A stretch of 64,000 nucleotides of DNA from Hallella seregens ATCC 51272. Its GTDB lineage: Bacteria; Bacteroidota; Bacteroidia; Bacteroidales; Bacteroidaceae. A model generated the notes under the pieces. The model saw only the letters and a list, made by a program, of their open reading frames with translations. It ran no database searches and had not been told where the DNA came from. Of the stretch, positions 1 through 9,576 are shown piece after piece (the first letter of the stretch is position 1; each line of letters begins with the position of its first letter). Location: NCBI RefSeq assembly GCF_000518545.1, contig NZ_JADU01000016.1:40773-104772 (forward strand), given 5' to 3'. The translations under genes and the position numbers were made by a program.

Positions 1-306
1 GGTGTCACGGCACACCTCTACCCGCAACGACACCCCCAGCGACTGGGCAAACCGCTCGCAGAGCATGTACTCCACGCCCAGACTGCGCCCGTGGTAATCG
101 TAGTAAGTGTCGGCACCCGAGAGGGTGAGCACGATGAGTTCGCCGTTGTTCACAATGTCGTTCAGGCCGAAAGCAGCCGTTTGGGGAAGCGAGTCTTCGC
201 CCACTGTGGTGCCCCAGGGAGTGGTCTCCCGGTGTGATTGCTCCGTGCAGGAGACCATCACCACGCAGAGGAACAGCAGGGAAAATACAGGGAATAAAAC
301 TCGCAT
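1..306 (-). CDS. MltF-like lipoprotein, N-terminal part (runs off the window)
   Basis: This is the first 102 codons of a minus-strand gene that continues beyond the window edge. It opens with a lipoprotein signal (hydrophobic residues 3-18, lipobox VMVSC with Cys20). It then has a stretch (GELIVLTLSGADTYYDYHGR followed by LGVEYMLCERFAQSLGV) typical of the solute-binding-protein-like N-terminal domain of membrane-bound lytic murein transglycosylase F. Family knowledge says MltF cuts peptidoglycan glycan strands from the outer membrane. The catalytic SLT domain would lie outside the window, so enzyme activity cannot be judged. It is divergent from hisG. An orphan substrate-binding lipoprotein is the alternative. 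Confidence 0.7.
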   Translation of the reverse strand, partial: MRVLFPVFSLLFLCVVMVSCTEQSHRETTPWGTTVGEDSLPQTAAFGLNDIVNNGELIVLTLSGADTYYDYHGRSLGVEYMLCERFAQSLGVSLRVEVCRDT

Positions 307-341
307 ACACAAATCATTTGGGCACAAAAGTACTATTTTTA

Positions 342-372
342 TTGCACAATAACACGAAAAAGCGTACATTTG
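342..372 (+). promoter_or_regulatory. Bacteroidetes-type promoter of hisG
   Basis: TTG at 342-344, a 20-base spacer, then TACATTTG at 365-372. This matches the Bacteroidetes primary-sigma consensus (TTTG, 19-21 bases, TAnnTTTG). The expected start of transcription is near 379, giving a leader of about 43 bases before hisG. Confidence 0.7.
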
Positions 373-421
373 CACGTATTTTTAAGATAATTATTAAAAA
401 GCAATCCAAGTTCAAGGCCCT

Positions 422-1273
422 ATGTTAAGAATAGCCGTTCAGTCCAAAGGCCGTCTCTATGACGACACAATGAACCTGCTCGCCGAGGCAGACATCAAGG
501 TGAATCCCAGCAAGCGCACCCTGCTGGTACAGAGTTCCAACTTTCCGCTGGAGGTGCTTTTCCTGCGCGACGACGACATTCCGCAGAGCGTGGCCAGCGG
601 AGTGGCCGACATTGGCGTGGTGGGAGAAAACGAGTTTGAGGAGCACCAGGAGGACGCGCACATCATATCGCGGCTGGGGTTCTCGAAGTGCCGCATGTCG
701 CTGGCCATCCCCAAGGGCGTGAACTACTCGGGGCTGTCGTGGTTCGACGGCCGCAAAATAGCCACCTCCTACCCCGGCATTCTGCAGCGGTTCATGAACA
801 AGAACGACATTCGGGCCGACATTCACGTGATTACGGGCTCGGTGGAGATCAGCCCCGGCATCGGGTTGGCCGATGCTATCTTCGACATTGTGAGCTCGGG
901 CTCCACGCTGGTGCACAACAATCTGAAAGAAGTGGAGGTGGTGATGCAGAGCGAAGCCCTGCTCATTGGCAACTGGAAGATGGACGAGGAGAAACACAGC
1001 ATCCTGAACGAAATGCTGTTCCGCTTCGAGGCCGTGCGCTCGGCGCAGGACAAGAAATATGTGATGATGAATGCGCCCAAGGACAAAATCCGGGAAATCA
1101 CCGAGGTGCTGCCGGGCATGAAGAGCCCCACCATCATCCCCCTTTCCGACCCCGACTGGTGTGCCATCCACACCGTGCTCGACGAGAAACGCTTCTGGGA
1201 AATCATAGGCAAGCTGAAAGACCTGGGGGCGCAGGGCATTCTGGTGTCGCCCATTGAGAAGATGATACTTTGA
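422..1273 (+). CDS. hisG: ATP phosphoribosyltransferase, long form (HisG)
   Basis: HisG joins ATP and PRPP in the first, feedback-inhibited step of histidine synthesis. The 283 residues fit the long HisG form: a two-lobed catalytic part (about 1-210, starting LRIAVQSKGRL, with GVADIGVVGENEFEEH and the PRPP-binding-like DIVSSGSTLVHN) plus a C-terminal ACT-like regulatory domain (about 211-283). That domain binds histidine in this family, so no HisZ partner is needed. It is the first gene of hisGDC and its stop lies 8 bases before the hisD start. The start was chosen because the ATG begins exactly at the conserved N-terminus and sits behind a good promoter. Confidence 0.96.
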   Translation: MLRIAVQSKGRLYDDTMNLLAEADIKVNPSKRTLLVQSSNFPLEVLFLRDDDIPQSVASGVADIGVVGENEFEEHQEDAHIISRLGFSKCRMSLAIPKGVNYSGLSWFDGRKIATSYPGILQRFMNKNDIRADIHVITGSVEISPGIGLADAIFDIVSSGSTLVHNNLKEVEVVMQSEALLIGNWKMDEEKHSILNEMLFRFEAVRSAQDKKYVMMNAPKDKIREITEVLPGMKSPTIIPLSDPDWCAIHTVLDEKRFWEIIGKLKDLGAQGILVSPIEKMIL

Positions 1274-1281
1274 CGAGAAAC

Positions 1282-2580
1282 ATGAACACGATAAGATTCC
1301 CGCAAAAGAGCGAATGGGCAGCCATTGTGGAGCGGCCCCGCCTGGACGTGTCGCAGCTGGAGGCCACGGTGTGCAGCGTGCTGGACGACGTCAGACAGCA
1401 CGGAGACGCGGCCGTGAAGCGATACGAGGAGATGTTCGACCACGTGTCGCTCGACGCGCTGGCCGTGACCGAGGCCGAGATAGACGAGGCCATGACACTC
1501 GTGGACGACGAGCTGAAAGCCGCCCTCGAACTGGCCCATCGCAACATAGCACGGTTTCATGAGGCCCAGGCTTTTGCCGGAAAGAAGATAGAAACGGTGG
1601 CGGGCGTGGACTGCTGGCAGAAGAGCATCGCCATAGAGAAAGTAGGGCTCTATGTTCCCGGCGGCACGGCCCCCCTGTTTTCCACGGTGCTGATGCTGGC
1701 CACGCCGGCGAGGATTGCGGGATGCCGCGAGATCGTGCTCTGCACCCCACCCGACCGACAGGGCAAGGTGAACCCAGCCATACTGGCCGCAGCCAGGGTG
1801 GCCGGGGTGAGCCGCATCTTCAAGGCGGGCGGCGTGCAAGCCATAGGAGCCATGGCCTACGGCACGGAGAGCGTGCCAAAGGTGTACAAAATATTCGGAC
1901 CGGGCAACCAATACGTGATGGCAGCCAAGCAGCAGGTGAGCTTGCACGACGTGGCTATCGACATGCCGGCCGGCCCGAGCGAGGTGTGCATTGTGGCCGA
2001 TGCCCACTGCAACGCTGCATTCGTGGCGGCCGACCTGCTCTCGCAAGCCGAACACGGCATCGACTCGCAGGTGTTGCTCATCACCACGGCGGAGGAAACG
2101 ATCGAACGGGTGAAGGCCGAATTGGATCGACAGCTGGGCCGGCTGCCCCGCAAGGAAATGGCCGAGCGGGCGCTCGCCAACTCCAAACTGGTGTTGGTAC
2201 ACGACGAAGACGAGGCCATGGCCCTGAGCAACGCCTATGCCCCGGAGCATCTCATCCTGGCTACAGACAACTATGAGGAGCTGGCGGCCAAGGTGGTGAA
2301 TGCGGGAAGCGTGTTCATGGGCAAGTGGGCCTGCGAAAGCGCGGGCGACTATGCCAGCGGCACCAACCATACGCTGCCCACGCACGGGCATGCGCTGGCC
2401 TACAATGGGGTGAACCTGGACAGCTACAACCGCAAGGTAACGTTCCAGTATCTGTCGGAACAGGGCGTGAGAAGCATCGGGCGGGCCGTGGTGTGCATGG
2501 CCGAGAACGAGCAGCTCGAGGCACATGCCAACGCCATGCGGCTGCGATTGCAACGCGTGGAGCAACAGCCGGAAGCCTGA
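1282..2580 (+). CDS. hisD: Histidinol dehydrogenase (HisD)
   Basis: HisD is a zinc enzyme that oxidises L-histidinol to L-histidine in two NAD-dependent steps, the last reactions of the pathway. The 432-residue product has the family length. It carries zinc-site motifs LSQAEHG (Gln, His), [11 protein letters not shown] (Asp) and a C-terminal EAHANAMR (His), and the catalytic Glu-His pair in YAPEHL. The ATG at 1282 gives the usual N-terminus MNTIRFP. A TTG at 1270 that overlaps hisG could add four residues but is less likely. It lies between hisG and hisC in one transcription unit. Confidence 0.96.
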   Translation: MNTIRFPQKSEWAAIVERPRLDVSQLEATVCSVLDDVRQHGDAAVKRYEEMFDHVSLDALAVTEAEIDEAMTLVDDELKAALELAHRNIARFHEAQAFAGKKIETVAGVDCWQKSIAIEKVGLYVPGGTAPLFSTVLMLATPARIAGCREIVLCTPPDRQGKVNPAILAAARVAGVSRIFKAGGVQAIGAMAYGTESVPKVYKIFGPGNQYVMAAKQQVSLHDVAIDMPAGPSEVCIVADAHCNAAFVAADLLSQAEHGIDSQVLLITTAEETIERVKAELDRQLGRLPRKEMAERALANSKLVLVHDEDEAMALSNAYAPEHLILATDNYEELAAKVVNAGSVFMGKWACESAGDYASGTNHTLPTHGHALAYNGVNLDSYNRKVTFQYLSEQGVRSIGRAVVCMAENEQLEAHANAMRLRLQRVEQQPEA

Positions 2581-2626
2581 CCCCAAAGACCCGCCACACC
2601 ATCAAAAAGCAAAGGAGAACGAAAAG

Positions 2627-3685
2627 ATGAAAAGTTTGGAATCACTGGTCAGACCCAACATCTGGCGGCTGGCCCCCTACAGTTCGGCACGCAACGAATA
2701 TTCCGGCCACGAGGCGCATGTGTTTCTCGATGCCAACGAGAATCCCTACAACCGGCCTTTCAACCGCTATCCCGACCCGTTGCAGCGGGAACTGAAGGCT
2801 CAACTGTCCAAAATCAAGAAAGTGCCGGCCGAGAATATCTTCCTGGGCAACGGGTCGGACGAGCCCATCGACTTGGTGTACCGCGTGTTTTGCCGCCCCG
2901 GAATCGACAACGTGGTGGCCATTGAACCCACCTACGGCATGTATGCCGTGTGTGCCGACATCAACGATGTGGAGTACAGGCCCGTGCCTTTGGACGAACA
3001 CTATCAGATGGATGCCCGGGCATTGCTGGATGCCTGCGACGAAAACACAAAGGTAATCTGGATTTGCTCGCCCAACAATCCGACGGGAAACAGCATGCAG
3101 CAGAAGGCCATCGAGACGGTGATGCGCGAGTTTGAGGGCATGGTGGTGGTGGACGAGGCTTACAGCGACTTCTCGTCGGCCGAGCTGTTCCGCACGAAAA
3201 TTGCACAATATCCCAACCTGATTGTATTCAACACCATGAGCAAGGCGTGGGGCTGCGCCGCCATCCGTCTGGGCATGGCCTTTGCCAGCAGGGAGTGTGT
3301 GGAACTGTTTAATAAGGTGAAGTACCCTTACAACGTGAACCTGCTCACCCAGCAACAGGCGCTTGAAGCCCTGAACGGCCGCGAGGATGTGGAGAAATGG
3401 GTGACGTTGCTGCTGCAGGAACGCGGCCGCCTGACGGCCGCCTTCAGGGAATTGCCCATCTGCCGGGCGGTATATCCCACGGATGCCAACTTCTTTCTGG
3501 CCAAAATGACGGATGCCCAAGCCATCTATGACTATCTGGTGGCCAAGGGCATCATTGTGCGCAACCGCACCCGGGTGACGCTTTGCGAGAACTGTCTGCG
3601 CGTGACGGTCGGCACCAAGAGCGAGAATGCCGAGCTACTGAGCGCGCTGCGGCAGTATCCTCAGGAATCGCGACGGGCAAGATAG
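2627..3685 (+). CDS. hisC: Histidinol-phosphate aminotransferase (HisC)
   Basis: HisC is a PLP enzyme of fold type I that makes L-histidinol phosphate from imidazole-acetol phosphate and glutamate. The 352 residues show the class II pattern: [12 protein letters not shown] near the N-terminus, CSPNNPTGN in the middle, and the Schiff-base lysine in TMSKAWG followed by the phosphate-binding IRLG. The start is ATG 2627, where [11 protein letters not shown] begins; upstream in-frame codons overlap hisD and look non-coding. Its last 25 bases overlap the 3' end of the opposing gene. In many Bacteroidales hisB follows here; it is absent. Confidence 0.96.
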   Translation: MKSLESLVRPNIWRLAPYSSARNEYSGHEAHVFLDANENPYNRPFNRYPDPLQRELKAQLSKIKKVPAENIFLGNGSDEPIDLVYRVFCRPGIDNVVAIEPTYGMYAVCADINDVEYRPVPLDEHYQMDARALLDACDENTKVIWICSPNNPTGNSMQQKAIETVMREFEGMVVVDEAYSDFSSAELFRTKIAQYPNLIVFNTMSKAWGCAAIRLGMAFASRECVELFNKVKYPYNVNLLTQQQALEALNGREDVEKWVTLLLQERGRLTAAFRELPICRAVYPTDANFFLAKMTDAQAIYDYLVAKGIIVRNRTRVTLCENCLRVTVGTKSENAELLSALRQYPQESRRAR

Positions 3686-4818
3686 TCGTAATAGAACCAA
3701 TAAGTTTTGCCGTAGCTGTCGCGTAAGGCGGCATAGCGTTCGGGCGAATGGGCATACCGGGCTTCGAGCTCGGTATAGTCGTCATAGTCGGCATCCATCA
3801 CGGCCTCGTGGTAGACGATGTAAGGATGGGCGTGCAGATGGGTGTAGAGCGTGAGGGCCTCGCGATAGTGTTTGGGCAAGGAACCGTTCACTTTGTAGTA
3901 TCGCGGCAGAAGCCTGACGAAGTCGTCGAGCCGCCTGTCCAGCAGACAGGCGCAGAGCAGCCAGTCGTGAGCGGCAGGGGTGGCCCACCGCTTTTCGTGC
4001 AGTTTGGCCAAATAGGCGGCAGGCCGCAGCTTCTGCCGGAAGACCACGCCCAGGTGGCGATAGAGCCGAGACTCGGGCACCATCATGAGTTTGACCGAAC
4101 TGCCGTTGGGCAGCATGGCGTCCGACCGGCCCGTCAGGGGATACTCGAACAGACGCTCGCCCAAGGCATGCTGCTCGGAGAGGGCCCAGATGCGGAGCAT
4201 GGTGAGGCTGCTGTCGGTAGCTGCCTCCTTGACGCCTACGCCCGTGGCGGCGGCAAAACGCCCGGCCAATAGGTGGCTCTCCATGCGCATGCGCATGTGA
4301 AACACCTTGTCGGAACAGCCGACGGCACTCGTCGCAGAGGTCATGACAAGCATCAAGAGCATGTTGAGCCACAGCGTTTGCAAAGGCGAGCAACGGCTGT
4401 TGGGCACCTGTTCGAGGAAGTCGAACTGATGACACACCCACACCGCAACGACAAATATCACGATGAGCAAGGGAAGCAGCCACAGCCAACGGCCCAGATA
4501 GCCCTCAATGTCCACATGGGGAGAAACATCGGTGAGCATGGCCAGCAACAAGAGCGAGGGAAAATAGGTGAGTGCATGGAACTGCCCATGGAGCCGGGTG
4601 CCGGCGCAGACGCCCACCTGAACAAGCTGCAGCACCAGCGTGATGAGCACGGTGCCGACGATGCTGTTGTAGTGGGTGGCTCCGTGAGAGAGCACGTGCT
4701 GGGTGACGGCCAGAATGCTGTCCTGATAGTTCTGGAGGTAGAGAACTGAAAAAAGAATGAAAAAAATGGCGCAGATGAGTCGCTGGACCACTGCGCCATT
4801 TTTGCTGTTCCACAACAT
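3661..4818 (-). CDS. Conserved membrane protein of unknown function
   Basis: The product has 385 residues. The first 150 contain about four membrane segments (near residues 14-30, 55-75, 80-100, 110-130 by hydrophobicity), and a further hydrophobic stretch lies near 148-165. The rest, about 170-385, is a mostly helical, charged region that probably faces the periplasm; a stretch such as [19 protein letters not shown] resembles TPR-like helix pairs. I do not recognise a named family with certainty, though similar DUF proteins are common in Bacteroidales. The gene runs towards hisC and their ends overlap by 25 bases, so neither 3' end has room for its own terminator. Confidence 0.75.
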   Translation of the reverse strand: MLWNSKNGAVVQRLICAIFFILFSVLYLQNYQDSILAVTQHVLSHGATHYNSIVGTVLITLVLQLVQVGVCAGTRLHGQFHALTYFPSLLLLAMLTDVSPHVDIEGYLGRWLWLLPLLIVIFVVAVWVCHQFDFLEQVPNSRCSPLQTLWLNMLLMLVMTSATSAVGCSDKVFHMRMRMESHLLAGRFAAATGVGVKEAATDSSLTMLRIWALSEQHALGERLFEYPLTGRSDAMLPNGSSVKLMMVPESRLYRHLGVVFRQKLRPAAYLAKLHEKRWATPAAHDWLLCACLLDRRLDDFVRLLPRYYKVNGSLPKHYREALTLYTHLHAHPYIVYHEAVMDADYDDYTELEARYAHSPERYAALRDSYGKTYWFYYDYLARRDS

Positions 4819-4885
4819 TGCGTGTCTGATTGGTTGGTCTATACAAGAAAGAGGGAGCCCTGAACGCGGGCACCCCCGGAAAAGT

Positions 4886-6973
4886 TTAGTTGCGTCTGAG
4901 AACCACGGCCGAGCGTGCAGGGATGTAGAGTTTGAGCCACTCTTTGTGATCCTTCGCGTAGAGCTCGTCGTAGTTGGTGAGATGCGTCACGCTGTCATCG
5001 GCCAGTCCGTTTCCGCCAAAGGCCTTGGCATCGGTGTTGAGCACCACGCTGTAGGAGCCTGTGGGCACAAGGAAGCCATAGTCGACAAACGAACGGGTGG
5101 GCGAAAAGTTGAAAACGAACACGAGATCGCCGCGCATGAAAGCCAGCACCTGGTCGCCGTCGTTGTGCCAAATCTCCTGAACGGGGGTGGTATTGAAGTT
5201 CTTCTCGCTCTTGATGACAGACAGCATTTCGCGGTCGAAGTCGCCCAAATAGTGATAGTCAAGCTCTTGATTGTCGACGAGGTTCCACTGGCGGCGGGCA
5301 TACTTATAGCTCCAGCCGTTGCCCTCGCGCGGAAAATCAATCCACTCGGGATGGCCGAACTCGTTGCCCATAAAGTTGAGGTAACCGCCGTTGATGGCCG
5401 ATGCCGTGACGAGGCGTATCATCTTGTGCAGGGCTATGCCGCGGTGTACCACATCGTTCTCGTCGCCTTTCTTGAAATGCCAGTACATGTCGGCATCGAT
5501 GAGACGGAAGATGATGGTCTTGTCGCCCACGAGTGCCTGGTCGTGGCTCTCGCAATAGGAGATGGTCTTCTCGTCGGAGCGTCGGTTTTTGACCTCCCAG
5601 AAGATGCTACTGGGCTTCCAGTCTTCGTCGCGCAACTCCTTGATGGTCTTGATCCAATAGTCGGGAATGTTCATGGCCAGCCGATAGTCGAAGCCGTAAC
5701 CGCCGTCGGCAAACTTGGCGGCAAGTCCCGGCATGCCGCTCACTTCCTCGGCGATGGTGATGGCCGAAGGGTTGATTTCGTGGATGAGACAGTTGGCCAG
5801 TGTGAGGTAGCAGATGGCATTGTCGTCTTCGTGACCGTTGAAATAGTCACCATAGTTGGTGAATGCCTCGCCCAGCCCGTGACTATAGTAGAGCATGGAG
5901 GTGACACCATCGAAGCGGAAACCGTCGAAGTGGTATTCTGAAAGCCAGTATTTGCAGTTGGAGAGCAGGAAATGAATGACGTCGTCCTTGCCATAGTCAA
6001 AGCAAAGACTGTCCCAAGCCGGATGCTCGTGGCGGTCGCCGGGATAGAAATACTGATTGGGGTCGCCGGCCAGATTGCCCAGCCCCTCGACCTCGTTCTT
6101 TACGGCATGGGAGTGGACAATGTCCATGATGACGGCAATGCCCATCCCATGAGCAGCGTCAATAAGGGCCTTGAGCTCTTCGGGCGTGCCGAAACGACTG
6201 GAGGGAGCAAAGAAAGAGCTGACGTGATAGCCGAAACTGCCGTAGTAAGGATGCTCCTGAATGGCCATGACCTGAATGCAATTGTAGCCGTCCCGGGCTA
6301 TGCGGGGCAGAATATTGTCTTTGAATTCGGTGTAGGTGCCCACCTTTTCGGCATCCTGCGACATGCCAATGTGGCATTCGTAGATGAGCAAAGGATTCTT
6401 CTGGGCACGGAACTTGGGCTTTTTCCAGACGTAGACTTCCTGTGGGGCCCATACCTGAGCCGAGAATATCTTGGTTTGCTCGTCCTGCACCACGCGCTGG
6501 GCCCAGGCCGGAATGCGCTCGCCTTCTCCCCCATTCCACTTGACATGAATCTTGTAAAGATCGCCGTGTTTCATGGCTTTGGCGGGTAGTTTCAATTCCC
6601 AATTGCCGGAGTCGGTGATGCGTTTGCAGCGGTATTTTTCGTCTTCCGCCCATCCGTTGAAGTCGCCCACAAGATAGATGTCGGTGGCATTGGGCGCCCA
6701 CTCGCGAAAAACCCAGCCGCCGCGACTGCTACGGTGCAGTCCGAAATATTCGTAGCCGTTGGCAAATTCGGAAAGCGGCAACTTGCCGTTCTGCGTCAAT
6801 TGATTGATTTTCCACTGTGCATGGTCGTGACGGCCACGGATGGCCGACTCATAAGGTTCGAGATAGGAATCATGAGCAACGATGCCGATGTGGCGAGGAG
6901 ACCTGCGATTGGTGGTCTTGGCTGCTGCCGGCTTAGAGGCAGACGTGGATGGTTTGGGGTTCTTTGTTGCCAT
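4886..6973 (-). CDS. glgB: 1,4-alpha-glucan branching enzyme (GH13)
   Basis: The enzyme makes alpha-1,6 branches in glycogen by cutting and transferring alpha-1,4 chains. The order is a CBM48-like domain (about 80-190, with FREWAPNATDIYLVGDFNGW), a TIM barrel (about 200-590) and a C-terminal beta domain. The GH13 residues are visible: nucleophile Asp in GFRFDGVTSMLY, acid/base Glu in TIAEEVSG, and the third acid in ESHDQAL. At 695 residues and with this sequence style it belongs to the eukaryote-like GH13_8 branch common in Bacteroidetes. The first 25 residues are Ala/Lys/Ser-rich and probably disordered. It is the last gene of a likely three-gene unit with 7026-7472 and 7525-8652. Confidence 0.95.
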   Translation of the reverse strand: MATKNPKPSTSASKPAAAKTTNRRSPRHIGIVAHDSYLEPYESAIRGRHDHAQWKINQLTQNGKLPLSEFANGYEYFGLHRSSRGGWVFREWAPNATDIYLVGDFNGWAEDEKYRCKRITDSGNWELKLPAKAMKHGDLYKIHVKWNGGEGERIPAWAQRVVQDEQTKIFSAQVWAPQEVYVWKKPKFRAQKNPLLIYECHIGMSQDAEKVGTYTEFKDNILPRIARDGYNCIQVMAIQEHPYYGSFGYHVSSFFAPSSRFGTPEELKALIDAAHGMGIAVIMDIVHSHAVKNEVEGLGNLAGDPNQYFYPGDRHEHPAWDSLCFDYGKDDVIHFLLSNCKYWLSEYHFDGFRFDGVTSMLYYSHGLGEAFTNYGDYFNGHEDDNAICYLTLANCLIHEINPSAITIAEEVSGMPGLAAKFADGGYGFDYRLAMNIPDYWIKTIKELRDEDWKPSSIFWEVKNRRSDEKTISYCESHDQALVGDKTIIFRLIDADMYWHFKKGDENDVVHRGIALHKMIRLVTASAINGGYLNFMGNEFGHPEWIDFPREGNGWSYKYARRQWNLVDNQELDYHYLGDFDREMLSVIKSEKNFNTTPVQEIWHNDGDQVLAFMRGDLVFVFNFSPTRSFVDYGFLVPTGSYSVVLNTDAKAFGGNGLADDSVTHLTNYDELYAKDHKEWLKLYIPARSAVVLRRN

Positions 6974-7025
6974 AGGGTATCATGATAAAAGTTAGTCGAT
7001 AGGGCTGTTACGGATGGGCATACGG

Positions 7026-7472
7026 CTATGCCTTGACCTTGAAGATGGCCTTGAGAAGCTGTGGCTGGTCGGTGATGCAAGGGGCATGTCCGTCCTGCGG
7101 GAAGAAGATGGCAAACTGCCCGGGGTGGACAGTGACATAGGTTTGACAGGGTGACCCCGGGTATTTGGCAATGTCTTTCTCCTCATTGAAGCTGGCAGGA
7201 GGAAGTGCAGCCACGGGCGTATAGCCGTAGGTCTCGCTGCCGCTGAGAGGAATCTGGATGTCGATCATGCGGCGATGACATTCCAAAACGGCCGCTTCGC
7301 GGGTCTTGCCTTGGGCCGTCTGTACATTGACAAAAAGGTCCTGCTCCAAGATGGCATGCTTGCCCTCGGGCAAATGTTCCAATGAATGCTGTTTCAGAAA
7401 CTTGACAACTTCGGGGAAAAGCGGGTTCAGGGCTGCATACTTCTCCAAATAGTCTAACGTGTCGATAATCAT
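7026..7472 (-). CDS. YhcH/YjgK/YiaL family protein (DUF386, cupin fold)
   Basis: The 148 residues match the YhcH/YjgK/YiaL family: N-terminal MIIDTLDYLEKYAAL, the middle LECHRRMIDIQIPLSGSETYGY, and a C-terminal FAIFFPQDGHAP with a metal-binding His. Family members are small beta-barrel, metal-containing proteins linked to sugar metabolism, for example sialic acid catabolism and the EbgC subunit; the reaction here is unknown. ATG 7472 was chosen because it starts at the conserved N-terminus; a longer reading from 7511 adds 13 unconserved residues. It lies 52 bases from both neighbours, which suggests co-transcription with glgB. Confidence 0.88.
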   Translation of the reverse strand: MIIDTLDYLEKYAALNPLFPEVVKFLKQHSLEHLPEGKHAILEQDLFVNVQTAQGKTREAAVLECHRRMIDIQIPLSGSETYGYTPVAALPPASFNEEKDIAKYPGSPCQTYVTVHPGQFAIFFPQDGHAPCITDQPQLLKAIFKVKA

Positions 7473-7524
7473 AGCGGTAATATCTTGATGGGATGAATGG
7501 GATGCGGACAATGGGGAAAGTGAC

Positions 7525-8652
7525 TTAGTTGTCGTTGAATCGGCGGCCGCTTTCGTAGTGGCCGGTGCAGACGACGCGGCCGTTGCCGTCTTTCTCTACA
7601 AACCGGCCGTCTCGAATGTCATTGATGTAAGTGCCCTCGAAGCGCTTGCCGTCCTTGCCCTCTTCAATGGCCTTGCCGTTGCGCATGCCGTTTTGGTAAG
7701 TGCCTTTGAAGCGAGTGCCGTTGGCATAATGAATGATGACCTCGCCCTCGATCTTGCCTTTGACAAAGTCGCCCTCGAAGATGTCGCCGTTCTTTTTGGT
7801 GAGTTTGCCATGCCCGTTCTGCAGGTCGTTCTTCCAGGAACCCTCGTATTTGTCGCCGCTGTTCCAGACAAAAGTACCAGTCCCGTTGCGGCTGCCCTCG
7901 ACAAAGTGACCGGTGTAGCGGTCGCCATTGGCATATTTGAAGATGCCCTCTCCGGTGCGCTCGCCCTGGTCGTAGTCGCCCTCATACTGGTCGCCGTTCT
8001 GGAAATGATAGATGCCGCGGCCTTGCTGTATATCGTCTCGCCACTGCCCTTTGTAGACATCACCGTCGGCATACTTGTTGATGCCATAGCCCGAGCGTTG
8101 GTTGTTGGCCCATTCGCCTTCATAAGTGGTGCCGTCCCCCCAGTCGAAGAAGCCTTTGCCCTCTTTCTTGTCGGCTTTCCACTGGCCTTCGTAATAGGCT
8201 CCGCTGGCATAGGTGTAACGGCCCTTACCCTGGCGTATGTCACGATACCAGTCGCCATTGTACTTGTCACCGTTAAAATAATACATAATGCCGTGACCCT
8301 GCTGATAGTCACGGAACCAGAGCCCGTCGTACTTGTTGTTGTTGTTGAAGTAATAGATGCCGCGGCCATGCTGCTGGTTCAGCAACCACTCGCCCTCGTA
8401 TTTCTCGCCGTCTGAAAAGGTATAGATGCCAAAGCCCTGACGTTTGCCTTTGACAAAATCGCCCTCGTAGACGTTGCCGTTCTCAAAGAGCACACTCCCC
8501 TTGCCGTGAGGCTTGCCCGACGACATCTCGCCCTTGTAGGTACCGTGAATGCCCATTTCTTCTATCGTGCATGAGCCAAGCGTAATTTTTTGCGCCATGC
8601 CGGAAACAGGAAGTAGCAATAGTAACAAATTGAATATCTTATTTCTCACCAT
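7525..8652 (-). CDS. Secreted MORN-repeat protein
   Basis: After a signal peptide (residues 1-20, ending GMAQ) nearly the whole 375-residue protein consists of about 14 tandem MORN motifs of about 23 residues (pattern Y-x-G-x-W/F-x-x-G-x-x-x-G-x-G, for example YEGEWLLNQQHGRG). MORN repeats form long beta-hairpin strips. In bacteria they occur in exported proteins of mostly unknown role. No catalytic domain is visible. The likely place is the periplasm or the outer membrane. The gene heads a minus-strand unit with yhcH-like and glgB genes. The repeated DNA gives long open frames on both strands that should not be read as genes. Confidence 0.9.
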   Translation of the reverse strand: MVRNKIFNLLLLLLPVSGMAQKITLGSCTIEEMGIHGTYKGEMSSGKPHGKGSVLFENGNVYEGDFVKGKRQGFGIYTFSDGEKYEGEWLLNQQHGRGIYYFNNNNKYDGLWFRDYQQGHGIMYYFNGDKYNGDWYRDIRQGKGRYTYASGAYYEGQWKADKKEGKGFFDWGDGTTYEGEWANNQRSGYGINKYADGDVYKGQWRDDIQQGRGIYHFQNGDQYEGDYDQGERTGEGIFKYANGDRYTGHFVEGSRNGTGTFVWNSGDKYEGSWKNDLQNGHGKLTKKNGDIFEGDFVKGKIEGEVIIHYANGTRFKGTYQNGMRNGKAIEEGKDGKRFEGTYINDIRDGRFVEKDGNGRVVCTGHYESGRRFNDN

Positions 8653-8670
8653 TCAAGCGTTTAATTTGGT

Positions 8671-8678
8671 CAAAGATA
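8671..8678 (-). promoter_or_regulatory. -7 element before the MORN gene
   Basis: On the minus strand TATCTTTG matches the Bacteroidetes -7 consensus, 18 bases before the MORN-gene start. No clear TTTG box was found at the usual distance. Confidence 0.45.
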
Positions 8679-8775
8679 GCAATAATAATTGGAACGGGAA
8701 AGGGCAGTTGAGGTTTTTATGACAACGGGGAGGCTATTTAACATTATTAAATAGACACCATTCTTCTTTATTTTG

Positions 8776-8783
8776 TAACTTTG
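8776..8783 (+). promoter_or_regulatory. -7 element before kdsB
   Basis: TAACTTTG matches the -7 consensus exactly and lies 25 bases before the kdsB start. The -33 region is weak. Confidence 0.5.
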
Positions 8784-8808
8784 CTTCACACTTTAAAATC
8801 GTAAGAGC

Positions 8809-9558
8809 ATGAAGATAACAGCTGTTGTTCCAGCCCGGTACGCTTCGTCGCGTTTCCCGGGCAAACCCTTGGCCCTGCTGGGTGGCAAGCCAGTGATAGA
8901 GCATGTGTATGAACAGGTGAGCCGGGTTGTTCCGGAGACGTGGGTTGCGACCGATGACGAGCGAATCAAGGATGCCGTGGAGACTTTCGGCGGCAAGGTC
9001 GTCATGACGCGCCGAGACCATCAGAGCGGGACGGACAGAATTGAGGAAGCTGTAGAGAAGATAGGCAGCGATGCGGACATCATCATCAACATTCAGGGCG
9101 ACGAGCCGTTTGTGCAGGCTTCGCAAATCCGGACGGTATGCCAGCTGTTTGAGGATGCCGAAACCCAGATTGCCACCTTGGGCAAGCCTTTCGACACGAT
9201 GGAAGCTGTGGACAATCCCAATTCGCCGAAGATTGTAACGGACGTGAGGGGCTTTGCTCTTTACTTCTCGCGGTCGGTCATTCCTTTCGTGCGGGGCAAG
9301 GTGCACGACGAATGGCTGAAACATTTTCCTTATTTGAAACACTTGGGCATCTACGCCTATCGGCGCGAGGTGTTGCGTGAAATCACGCGGTTGCCCCAGT
9401 CGCCACTGGAACTGGCCGAAAGCCTCGAGCAGCTGAGGTGGCTGCAACAGGGTTATCGCATCAAGGTGGGGCTGACCCATGTAGAGACGATAGGCATAGA
9501 CACTCCGGCCGATTTGGAACGGGCGGAGGCTTTCTGGCGCAAGCAGAAAAAAGCGTAA
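8809..9558 (+). CDS. kdsB: 3-deoxy-manno-octulosonate cytidylyltransferase (KdsB)
   Basis: KdsB activates Kdo with CTP to CMP-Kdo for lipopolysaccharide inner-core synthesis in the cytoplasm. The 249-residue length is normal. Family motifs seen are VVPARYASSRFPGKPL (nucleotide binding), RRDHQSGTDRI, and NIQGDEPF (metal and sugar site). The gene stands alone, driven by the -7 element at 8776. Its stop codon lies inside a hairpin shared with the opposing dnaJ-like gene. Confidence 0.96.
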   Translation: MKITAVVPARYASSRFPGKPLALLGGKPVIEHVYEQVSRVVPETWVATDDERIKDAVETFGGKVVMTRRDHQSGTDRIEEAVEKIGSDADIIINIQGDEPFVQASQIRTVCQLFEDAETQIATLGKPFDTMEAVDNPNSPKIVTDVRGFALYFSRSVIPFVRGKVHDEWLKHFPYLKHLGIYAYRREVLREITRLPQSPLELAESLEQLRWLQQGYRIKVGLTHVETIGIDTPADLERAEAFWRKQKKA

Positions 9559-9576
9559 GGGAGTTAACCCTTACGC
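9553..9576. terminator. Bidirectional terminator spanning both stop codons
   Basis: GCGTAAGGG (9553-9561), a six-base loop and CCCTTACGC (9568-9576) form a perfect 9 bp stem. A-rich DNA on the left (9546-9552) gives a U-run for the minus-strand transcript; a short TTT follows on the right. The stop codons of kdsB (9556-9558) and of the DnaJ-like gene (9564-9566) are both inside the hairpin. Confidence 0.8.

Noticed and set aside
823..2586. Minus-strand open frame of 587 codons opposite hisG/hisD
   Set aside because: It mirrors the high-GC codon pattern of hisGD, has a His/Arg/Gly-rich composition without domains, and the opposite strand encodes well-conserved enzymes.
7558..8415. 285-codon plus-strand frame opposite the MORN gene
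   Set aside because: It is the mirror of the repeat; Ala/Val/Leu-rich hydrophobic text follows from the repeated Gly/Asp/Tyr codons.
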